A DNA stretch of 43,551 bases, taken from Halieaceae bacterium. Its GTDB lineage: Bacteria; Pseudomonadota; Gammaproteobacteria; Pseudomonadales; Halieaceae. Within the stretch, counting starts at the first letter, position 1; the number at the start of each line of letters is the position of its first letter. The stretch covers positions 1 through 43,551 of the forward strand of contig JAPOQD010000115.1 of assembly GCA_026710905.1 (NCBI GenBank), read 5' to 3'. Made by a program: the position numbers and the translations under genes. Under the pieces are notes generated by a model. It did no database searches and was not told the origin of the DNA. It saw only the letters and a program-made list of their open reading frames with translations. Of the stretch, positions 17,637 through 26,618 are shown one piece after another.

Positions 17637-18402
17637 AACGGAACAAATCCTCAGCCACTGGCCGCAACAACGGCCCCTGCCCACAGTCGGCGGGCTGCCA
17701 ATCGGCGCCCCGGACCAGCACCACCGGGCAGGCTTCATTCGCCTGCCCCATTACCAGGGAAGCGGCTGCGGCGAGTTCATCGGCAACCGCCACTTGCGTC
17801 ACTTGCAGCTCCCGTCCAAACAAATCCAGGTCGCCGATCTGATCGCTTAACGGCAATATGCCGGCGCAGCCGATGGCCATTCCAATCGTTCCATTGCGCC
17901 AGGCCCGCCCGGCGCTGTCGTTCACGATAACCGCCAGTGGCGCCTTGAACTCATCCATCAGGGCGCGCTGTAACAAGCGAGCGCTGGCGTCCGGGTCCAC
18001 CGGCAACAGCAATACCAGCGGATCCTCTTCGCTGGACGGAATATTGGATTTGTCAATGCCGGCATTGGCGTGCACATAACCCAGCCGGTGCTCGACAATG
18101 ATGACCCCGGGATGCACCCGTAACACCTGGCGGGATTCCCGCAATATCAGTTCTACCTGGCGTGGGTCCTTGCCGGCGCGCCTCGCCAGTTCCAGCGCTT
18201 CGGCGCCCGGCTTGACATCCGCCAGCCTCACATAGCGATTCTCCGACTTGGAAACAATTTTCTGCGCCACCACAACGATATCTCCCGGCTCCAGCGCCAC
18301 ACGGTTGTGGCGCAGGGACTGCAAAAGCAATTCCGCAAGGTTTTGGCCGGGTTCAACCAGAGGGAAATCCGCCAGCCCAAGCAATTGCAGGGCGCGGCTC
18401 AT
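17635..18402 (-). CDS. cofE: Coenzyme F420:L-glutamate ligase CofE (FbiB N-terminal type)
   Basis: The 255-residue protein adds L-glutamate to F420-0 with GTP to build the polyglutamate tail. Motifs are LEPGDIVVVAQKIVSKSENR near residue 40, HPGVIIVEHRLGYVHANAGIDKSN near residue 97, LVLLLPVDPDASARLL and VIVNDSAGRAWRNGTIGMAIG near residue 158. It is the stand-alone ligase length. The C-terminal nitroreductase-like domain of actinobacterial FbiB, which reduces dehydro-F420-0, is absent. The TAG stop codon coincides with the end of a MITE, so the natural 3-prime end may have been altered. It overlaps npdG by 4 bp. Confidence 0.94.
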   Translation of the reverse strand: MSRALQLLGLADFPLVEPGQNLAELLLQSLRHNRVALEPGDIVVVAQKIVSKSENRYVRLADVKPGAEALELARRAGKDPRQVELILRESRQVLRVHPGVIIVEHRLGYVHANAGIDKSNIPSSEEDPLVLLLPVDPDASARLLQRALMDEFKAPLAVIVNDSAGRAWRNGTIGMAIGCAGILPLSDQIGDLDLFGRELQVTQVAVADELAAAASLVMGQANEACPVVLVRGADWQPADCGQGPLLRPVAEDLFR

Positions 18403-19085
18403 TTTGCCTGGTCCAGCCCCGAAATGCGGATGCCGGCTTTACACTGGTACTGCCGATTGATATTGATCAGCACCGAAGTCAGCGCCTCGGCGGCGGCGGC
18501 GTTGTTGATCAACCCGGCGTGAAAGCCGCGCATACCCGCAGCTTCAACCAGACTGATTACTGCCGAGCGCGCGGTGCGGTCATTGCCGCACACCAGCACG
18601 TCACAATTTAGTCCGTGCCCCTCCTGCAGGTGGTGGGCAGCAACATTCTGAAATGCGGACACCACGGCCACTTCTGCTCCCAGCGTCTGCTGGGCGAGTT
18701 GTCCGGCGGAGCCCTGCTCCGGCAACTGTACACGCCCCACCTTGGGCGGCATCAGGGGCACGGTGGCGTCTATCAATATTTTGCCTTGCAAGGCGGGTTT
18801 GACCTGTTCAAGGGTGCTGAGTTGGTGGCTGAAGGGCACTGTGATGGTGACGATATCCGCCGTGGCGGCAGCGTCCAGGTTTTCCATGGCTTCCACGGCC
18901 ACGGCGCCGACCCCGCGCCGATCCATGACCTCGCGCAGGTCAGCGGCGGCGGCGTTGGCTTTTTGCAGGGTGCGGGAACCGATAATGACCCGGTAGCCGG
19001 CCTCTGCCCAACGTCTGGCCAGGCCGGTGCCAAGATCACCCGTTCCCCCCAGAATCGCCAGGACTGGCAATGATTTTTTCTCCAT
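18399..19085 (-). CDS. npdG: F420H2:NADP+ oxidoreductase (F420-dependent NADP reductase)
   Basis: The 228-residue protein, from ATG 19085, matches the NpdG/Fno family that passes hydride between F420H2 and NADP+. The N-terminal Rossmann motif LAILGGTGDLGTGLARRWAE is the family hallmark, followed by VIIGSRTLQKA with the NADP-selective S-R pair. VTITVPFSHQLSTLE, KILIDATVPLMPP and VVSAFQNVAAHHLQ follow in order. The longer frame from 19229 adds 48 residues that do not fit the family. It is first in the operon npdG-cofE-cofD-cofC-cofGH, and divergent from the SDR gene. It would be the link between F420 and the NADP pool. Confidence 0.92.
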   Translation of the reverse strand: MEKKSLPVLAILGGTGDLGTGLARRWAEAGYRVIIGSRTLQKANAAAADLREVMDRRGVGAVAVEAMENLDAAATADIVTITVPFSHQLSTLEQVKPALQGKILIDATVPLMPPKVGRVQLPEQGSAGQLAQQTLGAEVAVVSAFQNVAAHHLQEGHGLNCDVLVCGNDRTARSAVISLVEAAGMRGFHAGLINNAAAAEALTSVLININRQYQCKAGIRISGLDQAK

Positions 19086-19283
19086 AGTTTGAATCTCGAT
19101 GTGTGGTTGCCCGCCAGTGTCGCAGCAGGGTCTCGGCGTGCCGAGGAGCGGGACGAATTGCGCCTCCAACTGGAAGGAGGGTACGATATGCGCTGCCCCG
19201 GCATGGTATGAAAAACATGCTGGTTTCACAAGTGAGGCGCCCGCAAATTGTCTCGCGGTTTACAGAGAGGTCATCTCCCAAAC

Positions 19284-20066
19284 ATGCACAATCCCCTGGA
19301 CATGAGTGGCCGCACGGTCATCGTTACCGGTGGCGCCAAAGGCGTCGGCAAGGGCATCACCGAACGTTTCCTGGAAAACGGCGCCCAAGTGGTGGTCTGT
19401 GGCCGTGAAAAGCCTGGTGAGTTACCCTCCTGCGCAGACAACACGGCGGTTTTCCAAGTCTGCGATGTTCGCGATGTAACTCAGATACAAGACTGCGTCG
19501 ATTTCACCCTGGAACAATTCGGCCGTATTGATGTGTTGGTAAACAATGCCGGGGGCTCGCCACCTGCGTCAGCCGCCACTGCTTCACCGCGATTTTCCGA
19601 GGCGATCATTCGACTCAACCTGATTGCACCGCTGAATTTCTCCCAGGCCGTCAACACGGTGATGCAAACCCAAACTGACGGCGGCAGTATCATTAATATT
19701 GCCAGTGTCTCCACCATTCGCCCCTCTCCCGGCACGGCTGCCTATGGCGCGGCCAAGGCCGGACTGGTGAATCTGGGTACCTCGCTGGCCGTCGAGTGGG
19801 CTCCAAAAGTCAGGGTAAACGCCTTGATATGCGGGCTAACCCAGACCGAGCAATCCCATCTTCACTACGGTGATGAGAAAGGGATCGCCGCGGTGGGGCG
19901 TACCATTCCCCTGGGTCGTATGGCAGTGCCTGGGGATATCGGTAATGCCTGTCTGTTCCTGGCCTCAAACCTGGCCGGCTATGTCAGCGGCGCCAGCCTG
20001 ATGGTGCACGGCGGCGGGGAAGCACCGGCCTTCCTGGAAGCAGCCAATACCGGCGACTTTCAGTAG
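19284..20066 (+). CDS. Short-chain dehydrogenase/reductase (SDR)
   Basis: From ATG 19284 the protein is 260 residues, a classical SDR. The cofactor motif TGGAKGVGKG is at residues 15-24, NNAGG at 88-92, and the catalytic Ser (141 or 143), Tyr154 and Lys158 lie in ASVSTIRPSPGTAAYGAAKA. The C-terminal VPGDIGNACLFLASNLAGYVSGASL is standard. Substrate cannot be read from sequence. The neighbours (extradiol dioxygenase, HsaA-like flavoprotein) would suit a hydroxysteroid or other alicyclic alcohol. A 12-residue longer form from 19248 is possible. It is divergent from npdG across 198 bp. Confidence 0.88.
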   Translation: MHNPLDMSGRTVIVTGGAKGVGKGITERFLENGAQVVVCGREKPGELPSCADNTAVFQVCDVRDVTQIQDCVDFTLEQFGRIDVLVNNAGGSPPASAATASPRFSEAIIRLNLIAPLNFSQAVNTVMQTQTDGGSIINIASVSTIRPSPGTAAYGAAKAGLVNLGTSLAVEWAPKVRVNALICGLTQTEQSHLHYGDEKGIAAVGRTIPLGRMAVPGDIGNACLFLASNLAGYVSGASLMVHGGGEAPAFLEAANTGDFQ

Positions 20067-20169
20067 GCCCGCCGCCCGTATCCCTGTTCCCTTGGATTGC
20101 AGAGTGAAACTACTGTTAGAATGAGTCAGTGTATGAGTCTGGCGCTGTAAATCGAAGGGAAGCGGGCAA

Positions 20170-20331
20170 ATGAACAGTGATTGGTTAATGATCAGCGTGG
20201 GCGTGGCGATCCTTGTATTTCTGTGGGGACTGCATCGCGACATGGCCGGGTTACGCGAACGGATGGCCCGGATTGAGGGCATCATGGAGGGCGTGAAGGA
20301 CGCCCTGGCCGGGAAAATCCCCAGCCACTGA
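20170..20331 (+). CDS. Small membrane protein (53 residues), hypothetical
   Basis: An ATG at 20170 opens a 54-codon frame ending in TGA at 20331. The start is preceded by AAGGGAAG about 8 to 10 bp upstream. The peptide has one hydrophobic segment, WLMISVGVAILVFLWGL (residues 5-21), and then a charged amphipathic helix, HRDMAGLRERMARIEGIMEG, which could form a coiled coil. I do not recognise a family. It follows the SDR gene by 103 bp and ends 15 bp before the convergent extradiol dioxygenase gene. The good ribosome binding site and clean topology support a real gene. Confidence 0.6.
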   Translation: MNSDWLMISVGVAILVFLWGLHRDMAGLRERMARIEGIMEGVKDALAGKIPSH

Positions 20332-20346
20332 CAGCGAGCCCGGGAT

Positions 20347-21249
20347 TTACTCCGTGGGGGCGAACACGTGGCCCCAGATGCTGGGACTGGTGGTTTTGGT
20401 GGGTGTATAGTCGCTCCAGTCCATTTTCAGGCCTTGACAACCAAATTCCATCGAGAAACCGCCCGGTGTCAACATATAAAAGGAAAGCATGCGGTCATTG
20501 GTATGACGGCCCAGGGTTGAAGTGATGGGGATTTCTTTCTGAAGCGCCCGGTCCAGGCAATAACCCACTTCATCCACCTCCATCACCTCCACCATCAAGT
20601 GCACGCAGTTGCCGGGGCTTTCCCCCTGAAACAGGCCCAGGCTGTGGTGGCGGGGGTTCTGCACATGCATGAAGTGCAGGCCGAGGCCGGGGTCATTTTG
20701 GTCTTCGGTGAAATGAAAATGCATGTAGTCCGAATCGCCAAAGCCGAGCAAGTCCCGATAAAACTGATGGGTTTCCTGCAAATTGGGCGCCGGCAAAACC
20801 GCATGGCCAAAGCCCATGTTGCCGTTGAAACCGGTTTCGAAGCGATCGATACCCTGGGGCGACACGAATTTGGCATAGTCGAGGTCGCCGCCATGATACA
20901 ACTCCAGTGAATTACCCGCCGGATCCTGCAGACGAATCAGATCACGTACCCGCCGGCTGCGAATTTCTTCCGCGCTACCCTGCTCCCAACTGACCGAAGC
21001 TGCATCCAGCTCCGACTTGGCGGATGTAAAATCCGCCTCATCCAGCAGTTCCCAGCCGCACAGTTGCAAGCTGTCGGTGGCGCCCTTGACAATGGCCAGG
21101 CGAAATGGCCGCTCGTCCATTCTCAAATAGAGGACAGCGCCACCACGGGGCTCGGCCACGGCCATTCCCAGGACTTCGGTAGCGTATTCCAGCCATTTCC
21201 CTGGATCGGTTGATTCTATCCACACATAACCCAAACTGCGTACATTCAT
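20347..21249 (-). CDS. VOC-family extradiol ring-cleavage dioxygenase (HsaC/BphC-like)
   Basis: The 300-residue, two-domain type I extradiol dioxygenase cleaves a catechol next to the hydroxyls using Fe(II). Length and order match mycobacterial HsaC (3,4-DHSA dioxygenase) and BphC. Metal ligands are visible as H149 (GFGHAV), H217 (CVHLMVE) and E268 (SMEFGC). Second-sphere residues H202 (PRHHSLG), H249 (GRHTND) and Y258 (LSFYML) are present. The closing DWSDYTPTKTTSPSIWGH is also HsaC-like. Steroid A/B-ring or biphenyl-type catechols are possible substrates. The neighbouring HsaA-like flavoprotein supports a steroid or polycyclic route, but that remains inference. Confidence 0.88.
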   Translation of the reverse strand: MNVRSLGYVWIESTDPGKWLEYATEVLGMAVAEPRGGAVLYLRMDERPFRLAIVKGATDSLQLCGWELLDEADFTSAKSELDAASVSWEQGSAEEIRSRRVRDLIRLQDPAGNSLELYHGGDLDYAKFVSPQGIDRFETGFNGNMGFGHAVLPAPNLQETHQFYRDLLGFGDSDYMHFHFTEDQNDPGLGLHFMHVQNPRHHSLGLFQGESPGNCVHLMVEVMEVDEVGYCLDRALQKEIPITSTLGRHTNDRMLSFYMLTPGGFSMEFGCQGLKMDWSDYTPTKTTSPSIWGHVFAPTE

Positions 21250-21359
21250 GATCTATCTCCGGGTCCGTTTAAAAAAGCTTTGGGGGAAAGGCGGCCATTC
21301 TGGAATGCAGTACCGGGGCCGTCAACCGGCGCGTGCGGCAGCACGCAATGAGTCCCCGC

Positions 21360-22874
21360 TTATACAGCAGTCGAGTCCTGTTGCAATCCCAGCATGATTT
21401 TGGCGGATTCGGTGTAGGTTTTCTCGCCGATAAAAGTATGCTGTGTCGCCGTGTGCATATCGCGGAAGATGCGCTCGATCAGGTTGCCGTCACGAATTGA
21501 CGCCGTGCCGGCGGACAGGTGTGCAAAATCCACGATCTGCTTACACGCCTCGGTGGCGTAGGTGGAGGCAATGCGCATATCGATGCGATCCTGCACCGCT
21601 AGCGCCGAGCCATCATCAATACGGGTTTCCACCTCGGTGTAGGTTTGGGAGATCAGCGCGTGGGCGGCGCGCCACATACCCTCGTGGTGAGCCAGATTGC
21701 GCTGGAAGGTCTCCCGGTGGGCGAGTGTGCTCAGGTCACCCATGCGGGTTTTCTCAATGGCCAGCTGCTGGATTTCGTCCAGTGCGCGGCGCGCCAGACC
21801 CACCGCGAAGGAGGCGTGCCCGGCCGCAGTCACCGGCAATATCCCCATCCGAAACACCGCTGAGCCGCCGCGCAAGGGGGTGGTGGTGAACAGACGGTAG
21901 CACATGCCGGCGGGAACAAAGACATCCTCGACGTTATAGTCGTAGGAGCCGGTGCCACACAGGCCCATCACGTGCCAGCCATCGGTGAATGTGACCTGTT
22001 CCCGGGGCAGGGTAGCGACCATCATCTCCGGCATACCGCTGTCATTGTCCATCATCAGCATCTCACCATCGCGCACGGGGATGAAGCCGGCTGCTACATA
22101 GGCGGAATGGCCGGTGCCACTGCCGAAATTCCAGGCGCCACTGAGCCTGTAACCCTCAGGTTCTTCATTTCCGAGACCATTGGGGGCAAACTGGCCCCCC
22201 AGGGTGACCCGGTCACCACTGTCGCGAAATACCCTCTGGAACCCTTCCTCGGGCAAATACGCGCTGGCGAAGGCAGTCGACGGAAAATTGGCAATGCCGA
22301 TCCAACCCACCGACCCATCCTGGCGCGCCAGTTCGACCCAGGTATCGATCATGTCGCGGAAGCGCGGCTCGCATCCGCCCGCATCACAGGTGTTGAAATG
22401 ATGGAACAGGCCACTCCGCCACAGGCCCTCAACGGTTTCCGGGGGCAGGGTACGCAGTTGTTCCGCCGCGCCCGCATGCGTCTCCACCAACTCACAAATA
22501 GAACGGGCCTTTTCCAGGCCACCGATTTCCGCCGAGGCATTCATGAACACTTGCTCCTGGTCATATTGTTGGCTGATCAAATCCAGTTTCGCGGGCCTGG
22601 ACAGCGCCTTTATTTCCGCCTCACGCCTGAGCGCTGCGCCGTGGGACTCGCAGACTTCCCTCCAGACCAGTGCAACCGGCCGGCGGCTCCTGGTGTAACG
22701 GGCGCCGCCCCGCAATTCACCATTGTGTTCAAGTAGACGGCGCTGCACATCGGTAGCCACTCCCGTGTACAGGGAGCCATCGTTGCAGCGTAGCAGATAG
22801 ACCTGCCACTCACTCATTGCAGGCGCCGCTTGTATGGTTTGAACCACCTCTCGGTTCAGTGGAGCAAACTGCAA
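21360..22874 (-). CDS. Fusion of a GIY-YIG nuclease-like domain with an HsaA/acyl-CoA-dehydrogenase-like flavoprotein
   Basis: The 504-residue frame has two unrelated parts. Residues 20-100 are a YhbQ-type GIY-YIG domain (WQVYLLRCNDGSLYTGVATD, RRLLEHNGELRGGARYT, AALRREAEIKALSRPAKLDL). From residue 111 it is an acyl-CoA-dehydrogenase-fold protein of the HsaA/flavin monooxygenase type (about 394 residues), with DMIDTWVELARQDGSVGWI, LSGAWNFGSGTGHSAYVAAG and GLCGTGSYDYNVEDVFVPAG. A strong AGGAG lies 9 bp upstream of Met111 (ATG at 22544), so the flavoprotein is probably also made alone. A start at 22874 has AGGAAG upstream, and Met20 (22817) is an alternative for the nuclease. HsaA hydroxylates a steroid-derived phenol just before the HsaC step, which fits the adjacent gene. 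Confidence 0.82.
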   Translation of the reverse strand: MQFAPLNREVVQTIQAAPAMSEWQVYLLRCNDGSLYTGVATDVQRRLLEHNGELRGGARYTRSRRPVALVWREVCESHGAALRREAEIKALSRPAKLDLISQQYDQEQVFMNASAEIGGLEKARSICELVETHAGAAEQLRTLPPETVEGLWRSGLFHHFNTCDAGGCEPRFRDMIDTWVELARQDGSVGWIGIANFPSTAFASAYLPEEGFQRVFRDSGDRVTLGGQFAPNGLGNEEPEGYRLSGAWNFGSGTGHSAYVAAGFIPVRDGEMLMMDNDSGMPEMMVATLPREQVTFTDGWHVMGLCGTGSYDYNVEDVFVPAGMCYRLFTTTPLRGGSAVFRMGILPVTAAGHASFAVGLARRALDEIQQLAIEKTRMGDLSTLAHRETFQRNLAHHEGMWRAAHALISQTYTEVETRIDDGSALAVQDRIDMRIASTYATEACKQIVDFAHLSAGTASIRDGNLIERIFRDMHTATQHTFIGEKTYTESAKIMLGLQQDSTAV

Positions 22875-23065
22875 ACTTCTTCCTGGTGGCAGTGGCCTGT
22901 CTCATATTCAGCTAAGCTCCACACTCTGCCTGGGATATCCCGTTTCCTACCCGGCCAATGGCGCGAGCCTGGCCGGGTGAGCCGCTCGCCCGTAGCTGTT
23001 GCCGGGGCTTGGACCGGTGGTATGATTGCGACATCCATTTTTCATCGATTCACAGGAAGATCAGT

Positions 23066-23392
23066 ATGAGTGAACATATCGTGCATGTCACCGATGCCAG
23101 TTTTGACAGTGATGTGCTCCTTTCGGAGCAGCCGGTACTTGTCGATTTTTGGGCCGAGTGGTGCGGTCCCTGCAAGATGATTGCGCCGATTTTGAGTGAA
23201 ATGGCCGATGCGTTCGCCGGCCGGCTGAAAGTATGCAAAATGGATGTGGACGCCAATCCCGTTATTCCGCCGAAGTTCGGGATACGCGGTATCCCCACAC
23301 TGATCCTCTTCAATGGCGGCAACGTACAGGCCACCAAGGTGGGGGCGCTTTCCAAAACTCAACTGGAGGAGTTTGTAGCAGAAATCATCTAG
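23066..23392 (+). CDS. trxA: Thioredoxin 1
   Basis: The 108-residue protein carries the active site WCGPC in [16 protein letters not shown] and the cis-proline loop [11 protein letters not shown], so it is a standard cytoplasmic thioredoxin that reduces protein disulfides. Start at ATG 23066 follows AGGAAG by 7 bp. The longer frame from 22958 adds non-homologous residues. It opens the conserved trxA-rho-ubiD order. The TAG stop codon is followed directly by CCCGCA, the same 3-prime context as gatC and ubiD. Confidence 0.97.
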   Translation: MSEHIVHVTDASFDSDVLLSEQPVLVDFWAEWCGPCKMIAPILSEMADAFAGRLKVCKMDVDANPVIPPKFGIRGIPTLILFNGGNVQATKVGALSKTQLEEFVAEII

Positions 23393-23631
23393 CCCGCACC
23401 GCAAGAATCACTTCCAGGGGTCGCAAACTTGTTCCCTCATGTCAAGAATCAGGGTATGGACGCCCCCCGATTGCTGTGCTAGATTAGTTCCGTTGCATAC
23501 CTCTATGCAGCCACAGTATCTGTTAACCCTTTCCTAACCCAGCGGCTTTCCAAGCAAATTTTTTCGCCGTAAAGGCGCGCCCACCCCAAGGGCGTCTGTC
23601 CCAACCTTCCGAGAAACCCTGAATAGCAGCC

Positions 23632-24900
23632 ATGAATCTTACCGACCTTAAAACCAAGTCCACCCAGGAACTCATCGACATCGCCAAGGAAAATGGCATC
23701 GATAATGTCGGGCGTTCCCGCAAACAGGACATTATCTTCAATATTCTAAAGAAACATGCCAAAAGCGGCGAAGACATCTATGGTGACGGCGTATTGGAAA
23801 TTCTTCAGGACGGCTTCGGATTTCTACGCTCCCCCGAAGGCTCGTACCTGGCCGGTCCCGATGACATTTACGTATCGCCCAGCCAGATTCGGCGTTTCAC
23901 ACTGCGTACCGGCGACTCCATTTCCGGAAAGATACGGCCGCCCAAGGATAGCGAGCGTTATTTTGCCCTGCTCAAGGTCGATGACGTTAATTTCACCAAG
24001 CCCGAGGATTCCAGACACAAGATCCTGTTCGAGAACCTGACCCCCCTGTTCCCCGACCAACGCTTGAAATTGGAGAAGGGTAACGGCAGCACCGAGGATT
24101 TGACCGGCCGCATCATCGATCTGGTGGCGCCCATTGGCAAGGGCCAGCGCGGCCTGCTGGTGGCGCCCCCCAAAGCCGGTAAAACAATCATGATGCAGAA
24201 CATCGCCCAGGCCATCATCAGTAATAGTCCCGAGTGTTATGTCATTGTTCTGCTGATTGATGAGCGCCCGGAAGAAGTGACCGATATGCAGCGTACCGTC
24301 GGTGTGCAAGGCGCGGAGGTGGTCGCCTCCACATTCGACGAGCCACCCTCGCGTCACGTGCAGGTCGCCGACATGGTCATCGAAAAAGCCAAACGGCTGG
24401 TGGAGCACAAACGCGACGTGATTATCCTGCTGGACTCCATCACGCGGCTCGCCCGCGCTTACAATACAGTCATACCGAGTTCCGGCAAGGTGCTGACCGG
24501 TGGTGTTGACGCACACGCCCTGGAGCGCCCAAAGCGCTTTTTCGGTGCAGCCCGCAATATCGAGGAAGGCGGCAGCTTGTCCATTATCGCTACCGCCCTG
24601 ATCGACACCGGCTCAAAAATGGACGAGGTCATTTACGAGGAATTCAAGGGCACTGGTAACCTCGAACTGCATCTGGACCGGAAGATTTCAGAGAAACGGG
24701 TTTATCCTTCCATCAACATTCGCCGTTCCGGGACCCGCCGTGAGGAGTTACTCACCAGTGAGGATGAATTGCAGCGTATGTGGATCTTGCGCAAGCTGTT
24801 GCACAGCATGGAAGACCTGCCAGCAATCGAGTTCCTGCTGGACAGGCTCAAGGACACCAAGACCAACGAGGAATTCTTCCTCTCCATGAAACGTAAGTGA
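23632..24900 (+). CDS. rho: Transcription termination factor Rho
   Basis: This 422-residue hexameric RNA helicase ends transcription at Rho-dependent sites. The N-terminal domain starts [20 protein letters not shown], the RNA-binding cold-shock-like region has DGFGFLRSP (about residue 60), the Walker A loop is APPKAGKT (178-185), and Walker B is [16 protein letters not shown]. The closing [17 protein letters not shown] and [20 protein letters not shown] are typical. It follows trxA by 239 bp. That gap may carry a regulated leader, but I see no clear structure. The stop overlaps the ubiD GTG start. Confidence 0.98.
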   Translation: MNLTDLKTKSTQELIDIAKENGIDNVGRSRKQDIIFNILKKHAKSGEDIYGDGVLEILQDGFGFLRSPEGSYLAGPDDIYVSPSQIRRFTLRTGDSISGKIRPPKDSERYFALLKVDDVNFTKPEDSRHKILFENLTPLFPDQRLKLEKGNGSTEDLTGRIIDLVAPIGKGQRGLLVAPPKAGKTIMMQNIAQAIISNSPECYVIVLLIDERPEEVTDMQRTVGVQGAEVVASTFDEPPSRHVQVADMVIEKAKRLVEHKRDVIILLDSITRLARAYNTVIPSSGKVLTGGVDAHALERPKRFFGAARNIEEGGSLSIIATALIDTGSKMDEVIYEEFKGTGNLELHLDRKISEKRVYPSINIRRSGTRREELLTSEDELQRMWILRKLLHSMEDLPAIEFLLDRLKDTKTNEEFFLSMKRK

Positions 24901-26381
24901 CCTACACCAGCCTGCGTGAATTCATTGCCTTTCTCGAAGCGCGTGGTGAACTGAAAAGAATCACCATCGAGGTCGACCCCTGCCTGGAAATGACTGAAAT
25001 CTGCGACCGCACCCTGCGCCGCAATGGCCCGGCCCTGTTGTTTGAGAATCCAAAGAACCACCACACACCTGTGCTCGCCAATCTATTCGGTACAGAACAG
25101 CGGGTGGCCCTGGGGATGGGCCGGGAAAACCCTGCGGCGCTTCGAGAGGTAGGAGAAGTCCTCGCTTATCTGCGCCAGCCCGAACCACCCAAGGGTCTTG
25201 GAGACGTCTGGGAAAAACTGCCGCTGCTGAAGCAGGCGCTCAACCTGAAGCCGAAGTTGCTGGACCAGGCCGTTTGCAGGGAACAGATCCACCAGGGCGA
25301 TGAGGTGGACCTGTATCAACTGCCAGTTCAGACCTGTTGGCCGGATGATGCGGGACCACTGCTGACCTGGCCGCTGGTAATTACCCGCGGCCCAGGCAAG
25401 GAACGCCAGAACCTGGGCATCTACCGCATGCAATTGATCGGCAAAAACCGGTTGATCATGCGCTGGCTGGCGCAGCGCGGCGGAGCCATGGATTATCGCG
25501 ACTGGCAACTGCAACACCCGAACAAGGTTTTTCCCGTTGCCGTAGCACTGGGCGCCGACCCGGCCACCACACTCGGCGCTGTGACGCCGGTGCCTGACAG
25601 CCTTTCCGAATACGCATTTGCAGGCTTGCTGCGGGGTGGCAAGACCGAGTTGACGCGCTGCCATAGCGAAGCTTGCCAAAGTCACAACCTGCAAGTTCCC
25701 GCCACCGCGGAATACATCCTGGAAGGTTATCTGCAACCGGGGGAAATGGCCGATGAGGGGCCCTTTGGGGACCACACCGGCTACTACAATGAAGTGGAGC
25801 GGTTTCCGGTATTCAAGGTCAGCACTATTACCCACCGCAACAACCCGATCTATCATACTACCTACACCGGGCATCCCCCGGATGAGCCTTCGGTGTTGGG
25901 GGCCGCCCTCAACGAAGTATTCATCCCCATATTGCAAAAACAATTCCCTGAAATCGTGGATTTCTACCTGCCCCCGGAGGCTTGCTCCTACCGTTTGGCG
26001 GTACTCACCATACGCAAGGAGTATCCTGGGCACGCCAAGCGGGTGATGCTGGGTCTCTGGTCTTTTCTGCGCCAGTTCATGTACACAAAATTTGTCATCG
26101 TGACCGATGCGGACATCAATGCCAGAAACTGGAAAGAGGTGATCTGGGCCATGAGCACGCGCATGGATCCGAGGCGGGATTCGGTATTCATCGACAACAC
26201 TCCGATTGACTACCTCGATTTCGCCAGCCCGGTCTCGGGCCTGGGTTCAAAGGTGGGCTTCGACGCTACCAATAAATGGCCGGGCGAGACCGGACGTTCC
26301 TGGGGCAGGCCGATAAGCATGAGTGAGGAGGTCAAGGCCCGCATCGATACGCTCTGGAGCGAATTGGGCATCGACCCCTAG
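24897..26381 (+). CDS. ubiD: 3-octaprenyl-4-hydroxybenzoate decarboxylase UbiD
   Basis: The 494-residue enzyme decarboxylates octaprenyl-hydroxybenzoate in ubiquinone synthesis using the prenylated-FMN cofactor made by UbiX. Family motifs are [17 protein letters not shown] at the start, [19 protein letters not shown] with prFMN and metal contacts, [32 protein letters not shown] with the catalytic acidic residues, and [20 protein letters not shown] near the end. Translation probably starts at the GTG (24897) that overlaps the rho stop codon, and coupling is likely. The TAG stop codon is followed by CCCGCAGAGG. Confidence 0.95.
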   Translation: MTYTSLREFIAFLEARGELKRITIEVDPCLEMTEICDRTLRRNGPALLFENPKNHHTPVLANLFGTEQRVALGMGRENPAALREVGEVLAYLRQPEPPKGLGDVWEKLPLLKQALNLKPKLLDQAVCREQIHQGDEVDLYQLPVQTCWPDDAGPLLTWPLVITRGPGKERQNLGIYRMQLIGKNRLIMRWLAQRGGAMDYRDWQLQHPNKVFPVAVALGADPATTLGAVTPVPDSLSEYAFAGLLRGGKTELTRCHSEACQSHNLQVPATAEYILEGYLQPGEMADEGPFGDHTGYYNEVERFPVFKVSTITHRNNPIYHTTYTGHPPDEPSVLGAALNEVFIPILQKQFPEIVDFYLPPEACSYRLAVLTIRKEYPGHAKRVMLGLWSFLRQFMYTKFVIVTDADINARNWKEVIWAMSTRMDPRRDSVFIDNTPIDYLDFASPVSGLGSKVGFDATNKWPGETGRSWGRPISMSEEVKARIDTLWSELGIDP

Positions 26382-26618
26382 CCCGCAGAGGTTGTTGTGA
26401 ACTACATGTCTATCAATGAGTTAATCCTGTCAGCTCAACTTTGTCACGGTTGCAAAGTGCGCTGGATGCGGGCTGGCGTCTTGATTTCCCGGGGCTACAT
26501 TTTGCTCTACAGTCCCTGGGAATGTTGCGCTATGATTAGCGTTTGGCTGAGTCACCGTTGAAAAGCGGCTTTACTACTTGTCTCGGGAGGTGAATTCGCA
26601 GGCAGCGATCAGGCTACC

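Noticed and set aside
25083-26033. 316-codon minus-strand frame inside ubiD
   Set aside because: It is an antisense shadow of ubiD with unnatural composition and no recognisable motif.
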